Assembly (NCBI GenBank): GCA_964057225.1
Contig: OZ059899.1
Coordinates: 19,662,501 to 19,726,500 of the forward strand
Source of the DNA: Auanema rhodensis
Taxonomy: Eukaryota; Nematoda; Chromadorea; Rhabditida; Rhabditidae
DNA: 64,000 nucleotides
Reading direction: 5' to 3'
The position numbers and the translations under genes are program-made. Below are positions 34,254 to 48,244 of this stretch, one piece after another. Positions within the stretch are counted from its first letter, which is position 1; each line of letters opens with the position of its first letter. The notes below the pieces were generated by a model. It was not told the DNA's origin and searched no databases. It saw only the letters and a list, made by a program, of their open reading frames with translations.

Positions 34254-37200
34254 TTGAAAAATGATGCATTAGTGTATGTTGAGTTTCCATGTACACTCAA
34301 CATAGCTTCCAAAAACATTTTGACAAAAATTTTTCCGAAAAATTTCGAAATAAATTCGCAAAAAGTAGATGTTTTTAGATTCCTTTTTTCAAGGCAAAGA
34401 CGATGGACAATGTTATTCATCGAAAAAATTAATTCTGCAGGGTGAAAATCGAGGATATAAGTGTGAACTTATATCAGTTGATATCTCGGTGCATTTTTAA
34501 GCTAGCGCAAATCTGATAACACAGATCGACGCAGCTTAAAAATCCGCATCGAATGCACTATACTGCATTGAGAAACGCTTAATACAAAAGTTAGTTATGA
34601 TCGTTTGAAAAATGATGCATTAGTGTATGTTGAGTTTCCATGTACACTCAACATTGCTTCCAAAAACATTTTGACAAAAATTTTTCCGAAAAATTTCGAA
34701 ATAAATTCGCAAAAAGTAGATGTTTTTAGATTCCTTTTTTCAAGGCAAAGACGATGGACAATGTTATTCATCGAAAAAATTAATTCTGCAGGGTGAAAAT
34801 CGAGGATATAAGTGTGAACTTATATCAGTTGATATCTCGGTGCATTTTTAAGCTAGCGCAAATCTGATAACACAGATCGACGCAGCTTAAAAATCCGCAT
34901 CGAATGCATTATACTACATTGAGAAACGCTTAATACAAAAATTAGTTATGATCGTTTGAAAAATGATGCATTAGTGTATGTTGAGTTTCCATGTACACTC
35001 AACATTGCTTCCAAAAACATTTTTACAAAAATTTTTCCGAAAAATTTCGAGATAAATTCGCAAAAATTAGATGTTTTTAGATTCCTTTTTTCAAGGCAAA
35101 GACGATGGACAATGTTATTCAACGAAAAAATTAATTCTGCAGGGTGAAAATCGAGGATATAAGTGTGAACTTATATCAGTTGATATCTCGGTGCATTTTT
35201 AAGCTAGCGCAAATCTGATAACACAGATCGACGCAGCTTAAAAATCCGCATCGAATGCATTATACTACATTGAGAAACGCTTAATACAAAAATTAGTTAT
35301 GATCGTTTGAAAAATGATGCATTAGTGTATGTTGAGTTTCCATGTACACTCAACATTGCTTCCAAAAACATTTTGACAAAAATGTTTCCGAAAAATTTCA
35401 AAATAATTTCGCGAAAAGTAGATGTTTTTAGATTCCTTTTTTCAAGGCAAAGACGATGGACAATGTTATTCAACGAAAAAATTATTTCTGCAGGGTGAAA
35501 ATCGAGGATATAAGTGTGAACTTATATCAGTTGATATCTCGGTGCATTTTTAAGCTAGCGCAAATCTGATAACACAGATCGACGCAGCTTAAAAATCCGC
35601 ATCGAATGCACTATACATCATTGAGAAACGTTTAATACAAAAATTAGTTATGATCGTTTGAAAAATGATGCATTAGTGTATGTTGAGTTTCCATGTACAC
35701 TCAACATAGCTTCCAAAAACATTTTGACAAAAATTTTTCCGAAAAATTTCGAAATAAATTCGCAAAAAGTAGATGTTTTTAGATTCCTTTTTTCAAGGCA
35801 AAGACGATGGACAATGTTATTCATCGAAAAAATTAATTCTGCAGGGTGAAAATCGAGGATATAAGTGTGAACTTATATCAGTTGATATCTCGGTGCATTT
35901 TTAAGCTAGCGCAAATCTGATAACACAGATCGACGCAGCTTAAAAATCCGCATCGAATGCACTATACTGCATTGAGAAACGCTTAATACAAAAGTTAGTT
36001 ATGATCGTTTGAAAAATGATGCATTAGTGTATGTTGAGTTTCCATGTACACTCAACATTGCTTCCAAAAACATTTTGACAAAAATTTTTCCGAAAAATTT
36101 CGAAATAAATTCGCAAAAAGTAGATGTTTTTAGATTCCTTTTTTCAAGGCAAAGACGATGGACAATGTTATTCAACGAAAAAATTATTTCTGCAGGGTGA
36201 AAATCGAGGATATAAGTGTGAACTTATATCAGTTGATATCTCGGTGCATTTTTAAGCTAGCGCAAATCTGATAACACAGATCGACGCAGCTTAAAAATCC
36301 GCATCGAATGCACTATACATCATTGAGAAACGTTTAATACAAAAATTAGTTATGATCGTTTGAAAAATGATGCATTAGTGTATGTTGAGTTTCCATGTAC
36401 ACTCAACATAGCTTCCAAAAACATTTTGACAAAAATTTTTCCGAAAAATTTCGAAATAAATTCGCAAAAAGTAGATGTTTTTAGATTCCTTTTTTCAAGG
36501 CAAAGACGATGGACAATGTTATTCATCGAAAAAATTAATTCTGCAGGGTGAAAATCGAGGATATAAGTGTGAACTTATATCAGTTGATATCTCGGTGCAT
36601 TTTTAAGCTAGCGCAAATCTGATAACACAGATCGACGCAGCTTAAAAATCCGCATCGAATGCACTATACTGCATTGAGAAACGCTTAATACAAAAGTTAG
36701 TTATGATCGTTTGAAAAATGATGCATTAGTGTATGTTGAGTTTCCATGTACACTCAACATTGCTTCCAAAAACATTTTGACAAAAATTTTTCCGAAAAAT
36801 TTCGAAATAAATTCGCAAAAAGTAGATGTTTTTAGATTCCTTTTTTCAAGGCAAAGACGATGGACAATGTTATTCATCGAAAAAATTAATTCTGCAGGGT
36901 GAAAATCGAGGATATAAGTGTGAACTTATATCAGTTGATATCTCGGTGCATTTTTAAGCTAGCGCAAATCTGATAACACAGATCGACGCAGCTTAAAAAT
37001 CCGCATCGAATGCACTATACTGCATTGAGAAACGCTTAATACAAAAGTTAGTTATGATCGTTTGAAAAATGATGCATTAGTGTATGTTGAGTTTCCATGT
37101 ACACTCAACATTGCTTCCAAAAACATTTTGACAAAAATTTTTCCGAAAAATTTCGAAATAAATTCGCAAAAAGTAGATGTTTTTAGATTCCTTTTTTCAA

Positions 37201-40200
37201 GGCAAAGACGATGGACAATGTTATTCATCGAAAAAATTAATTCTGCAGGGTGAAAATCGAGGATATAAGTGTGAACTTATATCAGTTGATATCTCGGTGC
37301 ATTTTTAAGCTAGCGCAAATCTGATAACACAGATCGACGCAGCTTAAAAATCCGCATCGAATGCATTATACTACATTGAGAAACGCTTAATACAAAATTT
37401 AGTTATGATCGTTTGAAAAATGATGCATTAGTGTATGTTGAGTTTCCATGTACACTCAACATTGCTTCCAAAAACATTTTTACAAAAATTTTTCCGAAAA
37501 ATTTCGAAATAAATTCGCAAAAATTAGATGTTTTTAGATTCCTTTTTTCAAGGCAAAGACGATGGACGATGTTATTCAACGAAAAAATTAATTCTGCAGG
37601 GTGAAAATCGAGGATATAAGTGTGAACTTATATCAGTTGATATCTCGGTGCATTTTTAAGCTAGCGCAAATCTGATAACACAGATCGACGCAGCTTAAAA
37701 ATCCGCATCGAATGCATTATACTACATTGAGAAACGCTTAATACAAAAATTAGTTATGATCGTTTGAAAAATGATGCATTAGTGTATGTTGAGTTTCCAT
37801 GTACACTCAACATTGCTTCCAAAAACATTTTGACAAAAATGTTTCCGAAAAATTTCAAAATAATTTCGCGAAAAGTAGATGTTTTTAGATTCCTTTTTTC
37901 AAGGCAAAGACGATGGACAATGTTATTCATCGAAAAAATTAATTCTGCAGGGTGAAAATCGAGGATATAAGTGTGAACTTATATCAGTTGATATCTCGGT
38001 GCATTTTTAAGCTAGCGCAAATCTGATAACACAGATCGACGCAGCTTAAAAATCCGCATCGAATGCACTATACTGCATTGAGAAACGCTTAATACAAAAG
38101 TTAGTTATGATCGTTTGAAAAATGATGCATTAGTGTATGTTGAGTTTCCATGTACACTCAACATAGCTTCCAAAAACATTTTGACAAAAATTTTTCCGAA
38201 AAATTTCGAAATAAATTCGCAAAAAGTAGATGTTTTTAGATTCCTTTTTTCAAGGCAAAGACGATGGACAATGTTATTCATCGAAAAAATTAATTCTGCA
38301 GGGTGAAAATCGAGGATATAAGTGTGAACTTATATCAGTTGATATCTCGGTGCATTTTTAAGCTAGCGCAAATCTGATAACACAGATCGACGCAGCTTAA
38401 AAATCCGCATCGAATGCACTATACTGCATTGAGAAACGCTTAATACAAAAGTTAGTTATGATCGTTTGAAAAATGATGCATTAGTGTATGTTGAGTTTCC
38501 ATGTACACTCAACATTGCTTCCAAAAACATTTTGACAAAAATTTTTCCGAAAAATTTCGAAATAAATTCGCAAAAAGTAGATGTTTTTAGATTCCTTTTT
38601 TCAAGGCAAAGACGATGGACAATGTTATTCATCGAAAAAATTAATTCTGCAGGGTGAAAATCGAGGATATAAGTGTGAACTTATATCAGTTGATATCTCG
38701 GTGCATTTTTAAGCTAGCGCAAATCTGATAACACAGATCGACGCAGCTTAAAAATCCGCATCGAATGCATTATACTACATTGAGAAACGCTTAATACAAA
38801 AATTAGTTATGATCGTTTGAAAAATGATGCATTAGTGTATGTTGAGTTTCCATGTACACTCAACATTGCTTCCAAAAACATTTTGACAAAAATTTTTCCG
38901 AAAAATTTCGAAATAAATTCGCAAAAAGTAGATGTTTTTAGATTCCTTTTTTCAAGGCAAAGACGATGGACAATGTTATTCATCGAAAAAATTAATTCTG
39001 CAGGGTGAAAATCGAGGATATAAGTGTGAACTTATATCAGTTGATATCTCGGTGCATTTTTAAGCTAGCGCAAATCTGATAACACAGATCGACGCAGCTT
39101 AAAAATCCGCATCGAATGCATTATACTACATTGAGAAACGCTTAATACAAAAGTTAGTTATGATCGTTTGAAAAATGATGCATTAGTGTATGTTGAGTTT
39201 CCATGTACACTCAACATTGCTTCCAAAAACATTTTGACAAAAATTTTTCCGAAAAATTTCGAAATAAATTCGCAAAAAGTAGATGTTTTTAGATTCCTTT
39301 TTTCAAGGCAAAGACGATGGACAATGTTATTCAACGAAAAAATTATTTCTGCAGGGTGAAAATCGAGGATATAAGTGTGAACTTATATCAGTTGATATCT
39401 CGGTGCATTTTTAAGCTAGCGCAAATCTGATAACACAGATCGACGCAGCTTAAAAATCCGCATCGAATGCATTATACTACATTGAGAAACGCTTAATACA
39501 AAAATTAGTTATGATCGTTTGAAAAATGATGCATTAGTGTATGTTGAGTTTCCATGTACACTCAACATTGCTTCCAAAAACATTTTGACAAAAATTTTTC
39601 CGAAAAATTTCGAAATAAATTCGCAAAAAGTAGATGTTTTTAGATTCCTTTTTTCAAGGCAAAGACGATGGACAATGTTATTCAACGAAAAAATTAATTC
39701 TGCAGGGTGAAAATCGAGGATATAAGTGTGAACTTATATCAGTTGATATCTCGGTGCATTTTTAAGCTAGCGCAAATCTGATAACACAGATCGACGCAGC
39801 TTAAAAATCCGCATCGAATGCATTATACTACATTGAGAAACGCTTAATACAAAAGTTAGTTATGATCGTTTGAAAAATGATGCATTAGTGTATGTTGAGT
39901 TTCCATGTACACTCAACATTGCTTCCAAAAACATTTTGACAAAAATTTTTCCGAAAAATTTCAAAATAATTTCGCGAAAAGTAGATGTTTTTAGATTCCT
40001 TTTTTCAAGGCAAAGACGATGGACAATGTTATTCAACGAAAAAATTATTTCTGCAGGGTGAAAATCGAGGATATAAGTGTGAACTTATATCAGTTGATAT
40101 CTCGGTGCATTTTTAAGCTAGCGCAAATCTGATAACACAGATCGACGCAGCTTAAAAATCCGCATCGAATGCACTATACATCATTGAGAAACGTTTAATA

Positions 40201-43200
40201 CAAAAGTTAGTTATGATCGTTTGAAAAATGATGCATTAGTGTATGTTGAGTTTCCATGTACACTCAACATTGCTTCCAAAAAGATTTTGACAAAAATTTT
40301 TCCGAAAAATTTTAAAATAATTTCGCAAAAAGTAGGTGTTTTTAGATTCCTTTTTTCAAGGCAAAGACGATGGACAATGTTATTCATCGAAAAAATTAAT
40401 TCTGCAGGGTGAAAATCGAGGATATAAGTGTGAACTTATATCAGTTGATATCTCGGTGCATTTTTAAGCTAGCGCAAATCTGATAACACAGATCGACGCA
40501 GCTTAAAAATCCGCATCGAATGCACTATACTGCATTGAGAAACGCTTAATACAAAAGTTAGTTATGATCGTTTGAAAAATGATGCATTAGTGTATGTTGA
40601 GTTTCCATGTACACTCAACATTGCTTCCAAAAACATTTTGACAAAAATTTTTCCGAAAAATTTCGAAATAAATTCGCAAAAAGTAGATGTTTTTAGATTC
40701 CTTTTTTCAAGGCAAAGACGATGGACAATGTTATTCATCGAAAAAATTAATTCTGCAGGGTGAAAATCGAGGATATAAGTGTGAACTTATATCAGTTGAT
40801 ATCTCGGTGCATTTTTAAGCTAGCGCAAATCTGATAACACAGATCGACGCAGCTTAAAAATCCGCATCGAATGCACTATACTGCATTGAGAAACGCTTAA
40901 TACAAAAGTTAGTTATGATCGTTTGAAAAATGATGCATTAGTGTATGTTGAGTTTCCATGTACACTCAACATTGCTTCCAAAAAGATTTTGACAAAAATT
41001 TTTCCGAAAAATTTTAAAATAATTTCGCAAAAAGTAGGTGTTTTTAGATTCCTTTTTTCAAGGCAAAGACGATGGACAATGTTATTCAACGAAAAAATTA
41101 ATTCTGCAGGGTGAAAATCGAGGATATAAGTGTGAACTTATATCAGTTGATATCTCGGTGCATTTTTAAGCTAGCGCAAATCTGATAACACAGATCGACG
41201 CAGCTTAAAAATCCGCATCGAATGCACTATACTGCATTGAGAAACGCTTAATACAAAAGTTAGTTATGATCGTTTGAAAAATGATGCATTAGTGTATGTT
41301 GAGTTTCCATGTACACTCAACATTGCTTCCAAAAAGATTTTGACAAAAATTTTTCCGAAAAATTTTAAAATAATTTCGCAAAAAGTAGGTGTTTTTAGAT
41401 TCCTTTTTTCAAGGCAAAGACGATGGACAATGTTATTCAACGAAAAAATTAATTCTGCAGGGTGAAAATCGAGGATATAAGTGTGAACTTATATCAGTTG
41501 ATATCTCGGTGCATTTTTAAGCTAGCGCAAATCTGATAACACAGATCGACGCAGCTTAAAAATCCGCATCGAATGCACTATACATCATTGAGAAACGTTT
41601 AATACAAAAATTAGTTATGATCGTTTGAAAAATGATGCATTAGTGTATGTTGAGTTTCCATGTACACTCAACATTGCTTCCAAAAACATTTTGACAAAAA
41701 TGTTTCCGAAAAATTTCAAAATAATTTCGCGAAAAGTAGATGTTTTTAGATTCCTTTTTTCAAGGCAAAGACGATGGACAATGTTATTAAACGAAAAAAT
41801 TATTTCTGCAGGGTGAAAATCGAGGATATAAGTGTGAACTTATATCAGTTGATATCTCGGTGCATTTTTAAGCTAGCGCAAATCTGATAACACAGATCGA
41901 CGCAGCTTAAAAATCCGCATCGAATGCATTATACTACATTGAGAAACGCTTAATACAAAAATTAGTTATGATCGTTTGAAAAATGATGCATTAGTGTATG
42001 TTGAGTTTCCATGTACACTCAACATTGCTTCCAAAAACATTTTGACAAAAATGTTTCCGAAAAATTTCAAAATAATTTCGCGAAAAGTAGATGTTTTTAG
42101 ATTCCTTTTTTCAAGGCAAAGACGATGGACAATGTTATTCAACGAAAAAATTATTTCTGCAGGGTGAAAATCGAGGATATAAGTGTGAACTTATATCAGT
42201 TGATATCTCGGTGCATTTTTAAGCTAGCGCAAATCTGATAACACAGATCGACGCAGCTTAAAAATCCGCATCGAATGCACTATACATCATTGAGAAACGT
42301 TCAATACAAAAATTAGTTATGATCGTTTGAAAAATGATGCATTAGTGTATGTTGAGTTTCCATGTACACTCAACATAGCTTCCAAAAACATTTTGACAAA
42401 AATTTTTCCGAAAAATTTCGAAATAAATTCGCAAAAAGTAGATGTTTTTAGATTCCTTTTTTCAAGGCAAAGACGATGGACAATGTTATTCATCGAAAAA
42501 ATTAATTCTGCAGGGTGAAAATCGAGGATATAAGTGTGAACTTATATCAGTTGATATCTCGGTGCATTTTTAAGCTAGCGCAAATCTGATAACACAGATC
42601 GACGCAGCTTAAAAATCCGCATCGAATGCATTATACTACATTGAGAAACGCTTAATACAAAAATTAGTTATGATCGTTTGAAAAATGATGCATTAGTGTA
42701 TGTTGAGTTTCCATGTACACTCAACATTGCTTCCAAAAACATTTTGACAAAAATTTTTCCGAAAAATTTCGAAATAAATTCGCAAAAAGTAGATGTTTTT
42801 AGATTCCTTTTTTCAAGGCAAAGACGATGGACAATGTTATTCATCGAAAAAATTAATTCTGCAGGGTGAAAATCGAGGATATAAGTGTGAACTTATATCA
42901 GTTGATATCTCGGTGCATTTTTAAGCTAGCGCAAATCTGATAACACAGATCGACGCAGCTTAAAAATCCGCATCGAATGCATTATACTACATTGAGAAAC
43001 GCTTAATACAAAAATTAGTTATGATCGTTTGAAAAATGATGCATTAGTGTATGTTGAGTTTCCATGTACACTCAACATTGCTTCCAAAAACATTTTGACA
43101 AAAATGTTTCCGAAAAATTTCAAAATAATTTCGCGAAAAGTAGATGTTTTTAGATTCCTTTTTTCAAGGCAAAGACGATGGACAATGTTATTCAACGAAA

Positions 43201-43330
43201 AAATTATTTCTGCAGGGTGAAAATCGAGGATATAAGTGTGAACTTATATCAGTTGATATCTCGGTGCATTTTTAAGCTAGCGCAAATCTGATAACACAGA
43301 TCGACGCAGCTTAAAAATCCGCATCGAATG
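34254..43330. repeat. Mixed zone rich in ATTCATCGAAAAAATT monomers; 7-mer offset
   Basis: Many units carry ATTCATCGAAAA in place of ATTCAACGAAAA together with AAATAAATTCGCAAAAAG (34254, 34605, 35658, 36360, 36711, 37062, 38115, 38466, 38817, 40572, 42327, 42678). Units 34605, 34956 and the left part of 35307 match 37062, 37413 and 37764 at 2457 bp (seven monomers). Unit 37764 then switches from the ATTCAACG to the ATTCATCG type at its 3' end. Units 36711 and 37062 are near-identical neighbours. Unit 40221 combines the AAAAAGATTTTG type with ATTCATCG. From 40923 the mix shifts to AAAAAGATTTTG and CAAAAATGTTTCC types. Confidence 0.75.
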
Positions 43331-46300
43331 CACTGTACATCATTGAGAAACGTTTAATACAAAAATTAGTTATGATCGTTTGAAAAATGATGCATTAGTG
43401 TATATTGAGTTTCCATGTACACTCAACATAGCTTCCAAAAACATTTTGACAAAAATTTTTCCGAAAAATTTTAAAATAATTTCGCAAAGAGTAGGTGTTT
43501 TTAGATTCCTTTTTTCAAGGCAAAGACGATGGACAATGTTATTCAACGAAAAAATTAATTCTCCAGGGTGAAAATCGAGGATATAAGTGTGAACTTTTAT
43601 CAGTTGATATCTCGGTGCATTTTAAAGCTAGCGCAAATCTGATAACACAGATCGACGCAGCTTAAAAATCCGCATCGAATGCATTATACTACATTGAGAA
43701 ACGCTTAATAAAAAAATTAGTTATGATCGTTTGAAAAATGATGCATTAGTGTATGTTGAGTTTCCATGTACACTCAACATAGCTTCCAAAAACATTTTGA
43801 CAAAAATTTTTCCGAAAAATTTCAAAATAATTTCGCAAAAAGTAGATGTTTTTAGATTCCTTTTTTCAAGGCAAAGACGATGGACAATGTTATTCAACGA
43901 AAAAATTAATTCTGCAGGGTGAAAATCGAGGATATAAGTGTGAACTTATATCAGTTGATATCTCGGTGCATTTTAAAGCTAGCGCAAATCTGATAACACA
44001 GATCGACGCAGCTTAAAAATCCGCATCGAATGCATTATACTACATTGAGAAACGCTTGATACAAAAATTAGGTATGATCGTTTGAAAAATGATGCATTAG
44101 TGTATGTTGAGTTTCCATGTACACTCAACATAGCTTCCAAAAACATTTTGACAAAAATGTTTCCGAAAAATTTCAAAATAATTTCGCGAAAAGTAGATGT
44201 TTTTAGATTCCTTTTTTCAAGGCAAAGACGATGGACAATGTTATTCAACGAAAAAATTAATTCTTCAGGGTGAAAATCGAGGATATAAGTGTGAACTTAT
44301 ATCAGTTGATATCTCGGTGCATTTTTAAGCTAGCGCAAATCTGATAACACAGATCGACGCAGCTTAAAAATCCGCATCGAATGCACTATACATCATTGAG
44401 AAACGTTTAATACAAAAATTAGTTATGATCGTTTGAAAAATGATGCATTAGTGTATGTTGAGTTTCCATGTACACTCAACATTGCTTCCAAAAACATTTT
44501 GACAAAAATGTTTCCGAAAAATTTCAAAATAATTTCGCGAAAAGTAGATGTTTTTAGATTCCTTTTTTCAAGGCAAAGACGATGGACAATGTTATTCAAC
44601 GAAAAAATTAATTCTTCAGGGTGAAAATCGAGGATATAAGTGTGAACTTATATCAGTTGATATCTCGGTGCATTTTTAAGCTAGCGCAAATCTGATAACA
44701 CAGATCGACGCAGCTTAAAAATCCGCATCGAATGCACTATACATCATTGAGAAACGTTTAATACAAAAATTAGTTATGATCGTTTGAAAAATGATGCATT
44801 AGTGTATATTGAGTTTCCATGTACACTCAACATAGCTTCCAAAAACATTTTGACAAAAATTTTTCCGAAAAATTTTAAAATAATTTCGCAAAGAGTAGGT
44901 GTTTTTAGAATCCTTTTTTCAAGGCAAAGACGATGGACAATGTTATTCAACGAAAAAATTAATTCTGCAGGGTGAAAATCGAGGATATAAGTGTGAACTT
45001 ATATCAGTTGATATCTCGGTGCATTTTTAAGCTAGCGCAAATCTGATAACACAGATCGACGCAGCTTAAAAATCCGCATCGAATGCACTATACTACATTG
45101 AGAAACGCTTGATACAAAAATTAGGTATGATCGTTTGAAAAATGATGCATTAGTGTATGTTGAGTTTCCATGTACACTCAACATTGCTTCCAAAAACATT
45201 TTGACAAAAATTTTTCCGAAAAATTTCGAAAAAATTTCGCGAAAAGTAGATGTTTTTAGATTCCTTTTTTCAAGGCAAAGACGATGGACAATGTTATTCA
45301 ACGAAAAAATTATTTCTGCAGGGTGAAAATCGAGGATATAAGTGTGAACTTATATCAGTTGATATCTCGGTGCATTTTTAAGCTAGCGCAAATCTGATAA
45401 CACAGATCGACGCAGCTTAAAAATCCGCATCGAATGCATTATACTACATTGAGAAACGCTTAATACAAAACTTAGTTATGATCGTTTGAAAAATGATGCA
45501 TTAGTGTATGTTGAGTTTCCATGTACACTCAACATTGCTTCCAAAAACATTTTGACAAAAATTTTTCCGAAAAATTTCAAAATAATTTCGCGAAAAGTAG
45601 ATGTTTTTAGATTCCTTTTTTCAAGGCAAAGACGATGGACAATGTTATTCAACGAAAAAATTAATTCTCCAGGGTGAAAATCGAGGATATAAGTGTGAAC
45701 TTATATCAGTTGATATCTCGGTGCAATTTTAAGCTAGCGCAAATCTGATAATACAGATCGACGCAGCTTAAAAATCCGCATCGAATGCACTATACTGCAT
45801 TGAGAAACGCTTAATACAAAAGTTAGTTATGATCGTTTGAAAAATGATGCATTAGTGTATGTTGAGTTTCCATGTACACTCAACATTGCTTCCAAAAACA
45901 TTTTGACAAAAATTTTTCCGAAAAATTTCAAAATAATTTCGCAAAAAGTAGATGTTTTTAGATTCCTTTTTTCAAGGCAAAGACGATGGACAATGTTATT
46001 CAACGAAAAAATTAATTCTGCAGGGTGAAAATCGAGGATATAAGTGTGAACTTATATCAGTTGATATCTCGGTGCATTTTTAAGCTAGCGCAAATCTGAT
46101 AACACAGATCGACGCAGCTTAAAAATCCGCATCGAATGCACTATACAACATTGAGAAACGCTTAATACAAAAGTTAGTTATGATCGTTTGAAAAATGATG
46201 CATTAGTGTATGTTGAGTTTCCATGTACACTCAACATTGCTTCCAAAAACATTTTGACAAAAATTTTTCCGAAAAATTTCAAAATAATTTCGCAAAAATT

Positions 46301-47890
46301 AGATGTTTTTAGATTCCTTTTTTCAAGGCAAAGACGATGGACAATGTTATTCAACGAAAAAATTAATTCTGCAGGGTGAAAATCGAGGATATAAGTGTGA
46401 ACTTATATCAGTTGATATCTCGGTGCATTTTTAAGCTAGCGCAAATCTGATAACACAGATCGACGCAGCTTAAAAATCCGCATCGAATGCACTATACTAC
46501 ATTGAGAAACGCTTAATACAAAAATTAGTTATGATCGTTTGAAAAATGATGCATTAGTGTATGTTGAGTTTCCATGTACACTCAACATTGCTTCCAAAAA
46601 CCTTTTTACAAAAATTTTTCCGAAAAATTTCGAAAAAATTTCGCAAAAAGTAGATGTTTTTAGATTCCTTTTTCCAAGGCAAAGACGATGGACAATGTTA
46701 TTCAACGAAAAAATTAATTCTGCAGGGTGAAAATCGAGGATATAAGTGTGAACTTATATCAGTTGATATCTCGGTGCATTTTTAAGCTAGCGCAAATCTG
46801 ATAACACAGATCGACGCAGCTTAAAAATCCGCATCGAATGCACTATACAACATTGAGAAACGCTTGATACAAAAATTAGTTATGATCGTTTGAAAAATGA
46901 TGCATTAGTGTATGTTGAGTTTCCATGTACACTCAACATTGCTTCCAAAAACATTTTGACAAAAATTTTTCCGAAAAATTTCAAAATAATTTCGCGAAAA
47001 GTAGATGTTTTTAGATTCCTTTTTCCAAGGCAAAGACGATGGACAATGTTATTCAACGAAAAAATTAATTCTGCAGGGTGAAAATCGAGGATATAAGTGT
47101 GAACTTATATCAGTTGATATCTCGGTGCATTTTTAAGCTAGCGCAAATCTGATAACACAGATCGACGCAGCTTAAAAATCCGCATCGAATGCACTATACT
47201 GCATTGAGAAACGCTTAATACAAAAGTTAGTTATGATCGTTTGAAAAATGATGCATTAGTGTATGTTGAGTTTCCATGTACACTCAACATTGCTTCCAAA
47301 AACATTTTTACAAAAATTTTTCCGAAAAATTTCGAAAAAATTTCGCAAAAAGTAGATGTTTTTAGATTCCTTTTTCCAAGGCAAAGACGATGGACAATGT
47401 TATTCAACGAAAAAATTAATTCTGCAGGGTGAAAATCGAGGATATAAGTGTGAACTTATATCAGTTGATATCTCGGTGCATTTTTAAGCTAGCGCAAATC
47501 TGATAACACAGATCGACGCAGCTTAAAAATCCGCATCGAATGCACTATACAACATTGAGAAACGCTTGATACAAAAATTAGTTATGATCGTTTGAAAAAT
47601 GATGCATTAGTGTATGTTGAGTTTCCATGTACACTCAACATTGCTTCCAAAAACATTTTGACAAAAATTTTTCCGAAAAATTTCAAAATAATTTCGCGAA
47701 AAGTAGATGTTTTTAGATTCCTTTTTCCAAGGCAAAGACGATGGACAATGTTATTCAACGAAAAAATTAATTCTGCAGGGTGAAAATCGAGGATATAAGT
47801 GTGAACTTATATCAGTTGATATCTCGGTGCATTTTTAAGCTAGCGCAAATCTGATAACACAGATCGACGCAGCTTAAAAATCCGCATCGA
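43331..47890. repeat. 13-monomer segment, copy 1 of a 4914-bp-offset duplication
   Basis: From CACTGTACATC at 43331 to about 47890 the order and private variants match 48245 to about 52800 at an offset of 4914 bp (14 monomers). Shared rare markers include GAACTTTTATCAG (about 43593), CTTAATAAAAAAATTAG (about 43706), the AGGTATGATC leaders, TTTTTAGAATCC in unit 44784, CAAAACTTAG before 45486, and AAAACCTTTTTAC in unit 46539. The only differences I noticed between copies are CTGCAG or CTTCAG in 43731/48645, CATTTTAAAGC or CATTTTTAAGC after it, and AAAAATGATG or AAAATTGATG in 45837/50751. Confidence 0.9.
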
Positions 47891-48244
47891 ATGCACTGTA
47901 CATCATTGAGAAACGTTTAATACAAAAATTAGTTATGATCGTTTGAAAAATGATGCATTAGTGTATATTGAGTTTCCATGTACACTCAACATAGCTTCCA
48001 AAAACATTTTGACAAAAATTTTTCCGAAAAATTTCAAAATAATTTCGCGAAAAGTAGATGTTTTTAGATTCCTTTTTCCAAGGCAAAGACGATGGACAAT
48101 GTTGTTCAACGAAAAAATTAATTCTGCAGGGTGAAAATCGAGGATATAAGTGTGAACTTATATCAGTTGATATCTCGGTGCATTTTTAAGCTAGCGCAAA
48201 TCTGATAACACAGATCGACGCAGCTTAAAAATCCGCATCGAATG
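47891..48244. repeat. Chimeric monomer at the duplication junction
   Basis: The leader and left half (CACTGTACATC, TATATTGAG, CATAGC) match the first monomer of the duplicated segment (43331 onward). The right half (TTTCAAAATAA, CGCGAAAAG, TTTTTCCAAGG, CTGCAGGGTG) matches the type at 46890 and 47592. It also has a private ATGTTGTTCAACG. It sits exactly between the two copies, as expected for the product of an out-of-register exchange within a monomer. Confidence 0.75.

Noticed and set aside
43979-44248. Minus-strand open frames of 62, 78 and 89 codons, for example 43979-44248, 45032-45301, 54191-54427 and 58370-58639
   Set aside because: They also start at TTG and exist only where a point variant removes a stop (AGGTATG in place of AGTTATG) or makes a TTG (AAAATCAATT). 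They are antisense shadows of the same repeat.
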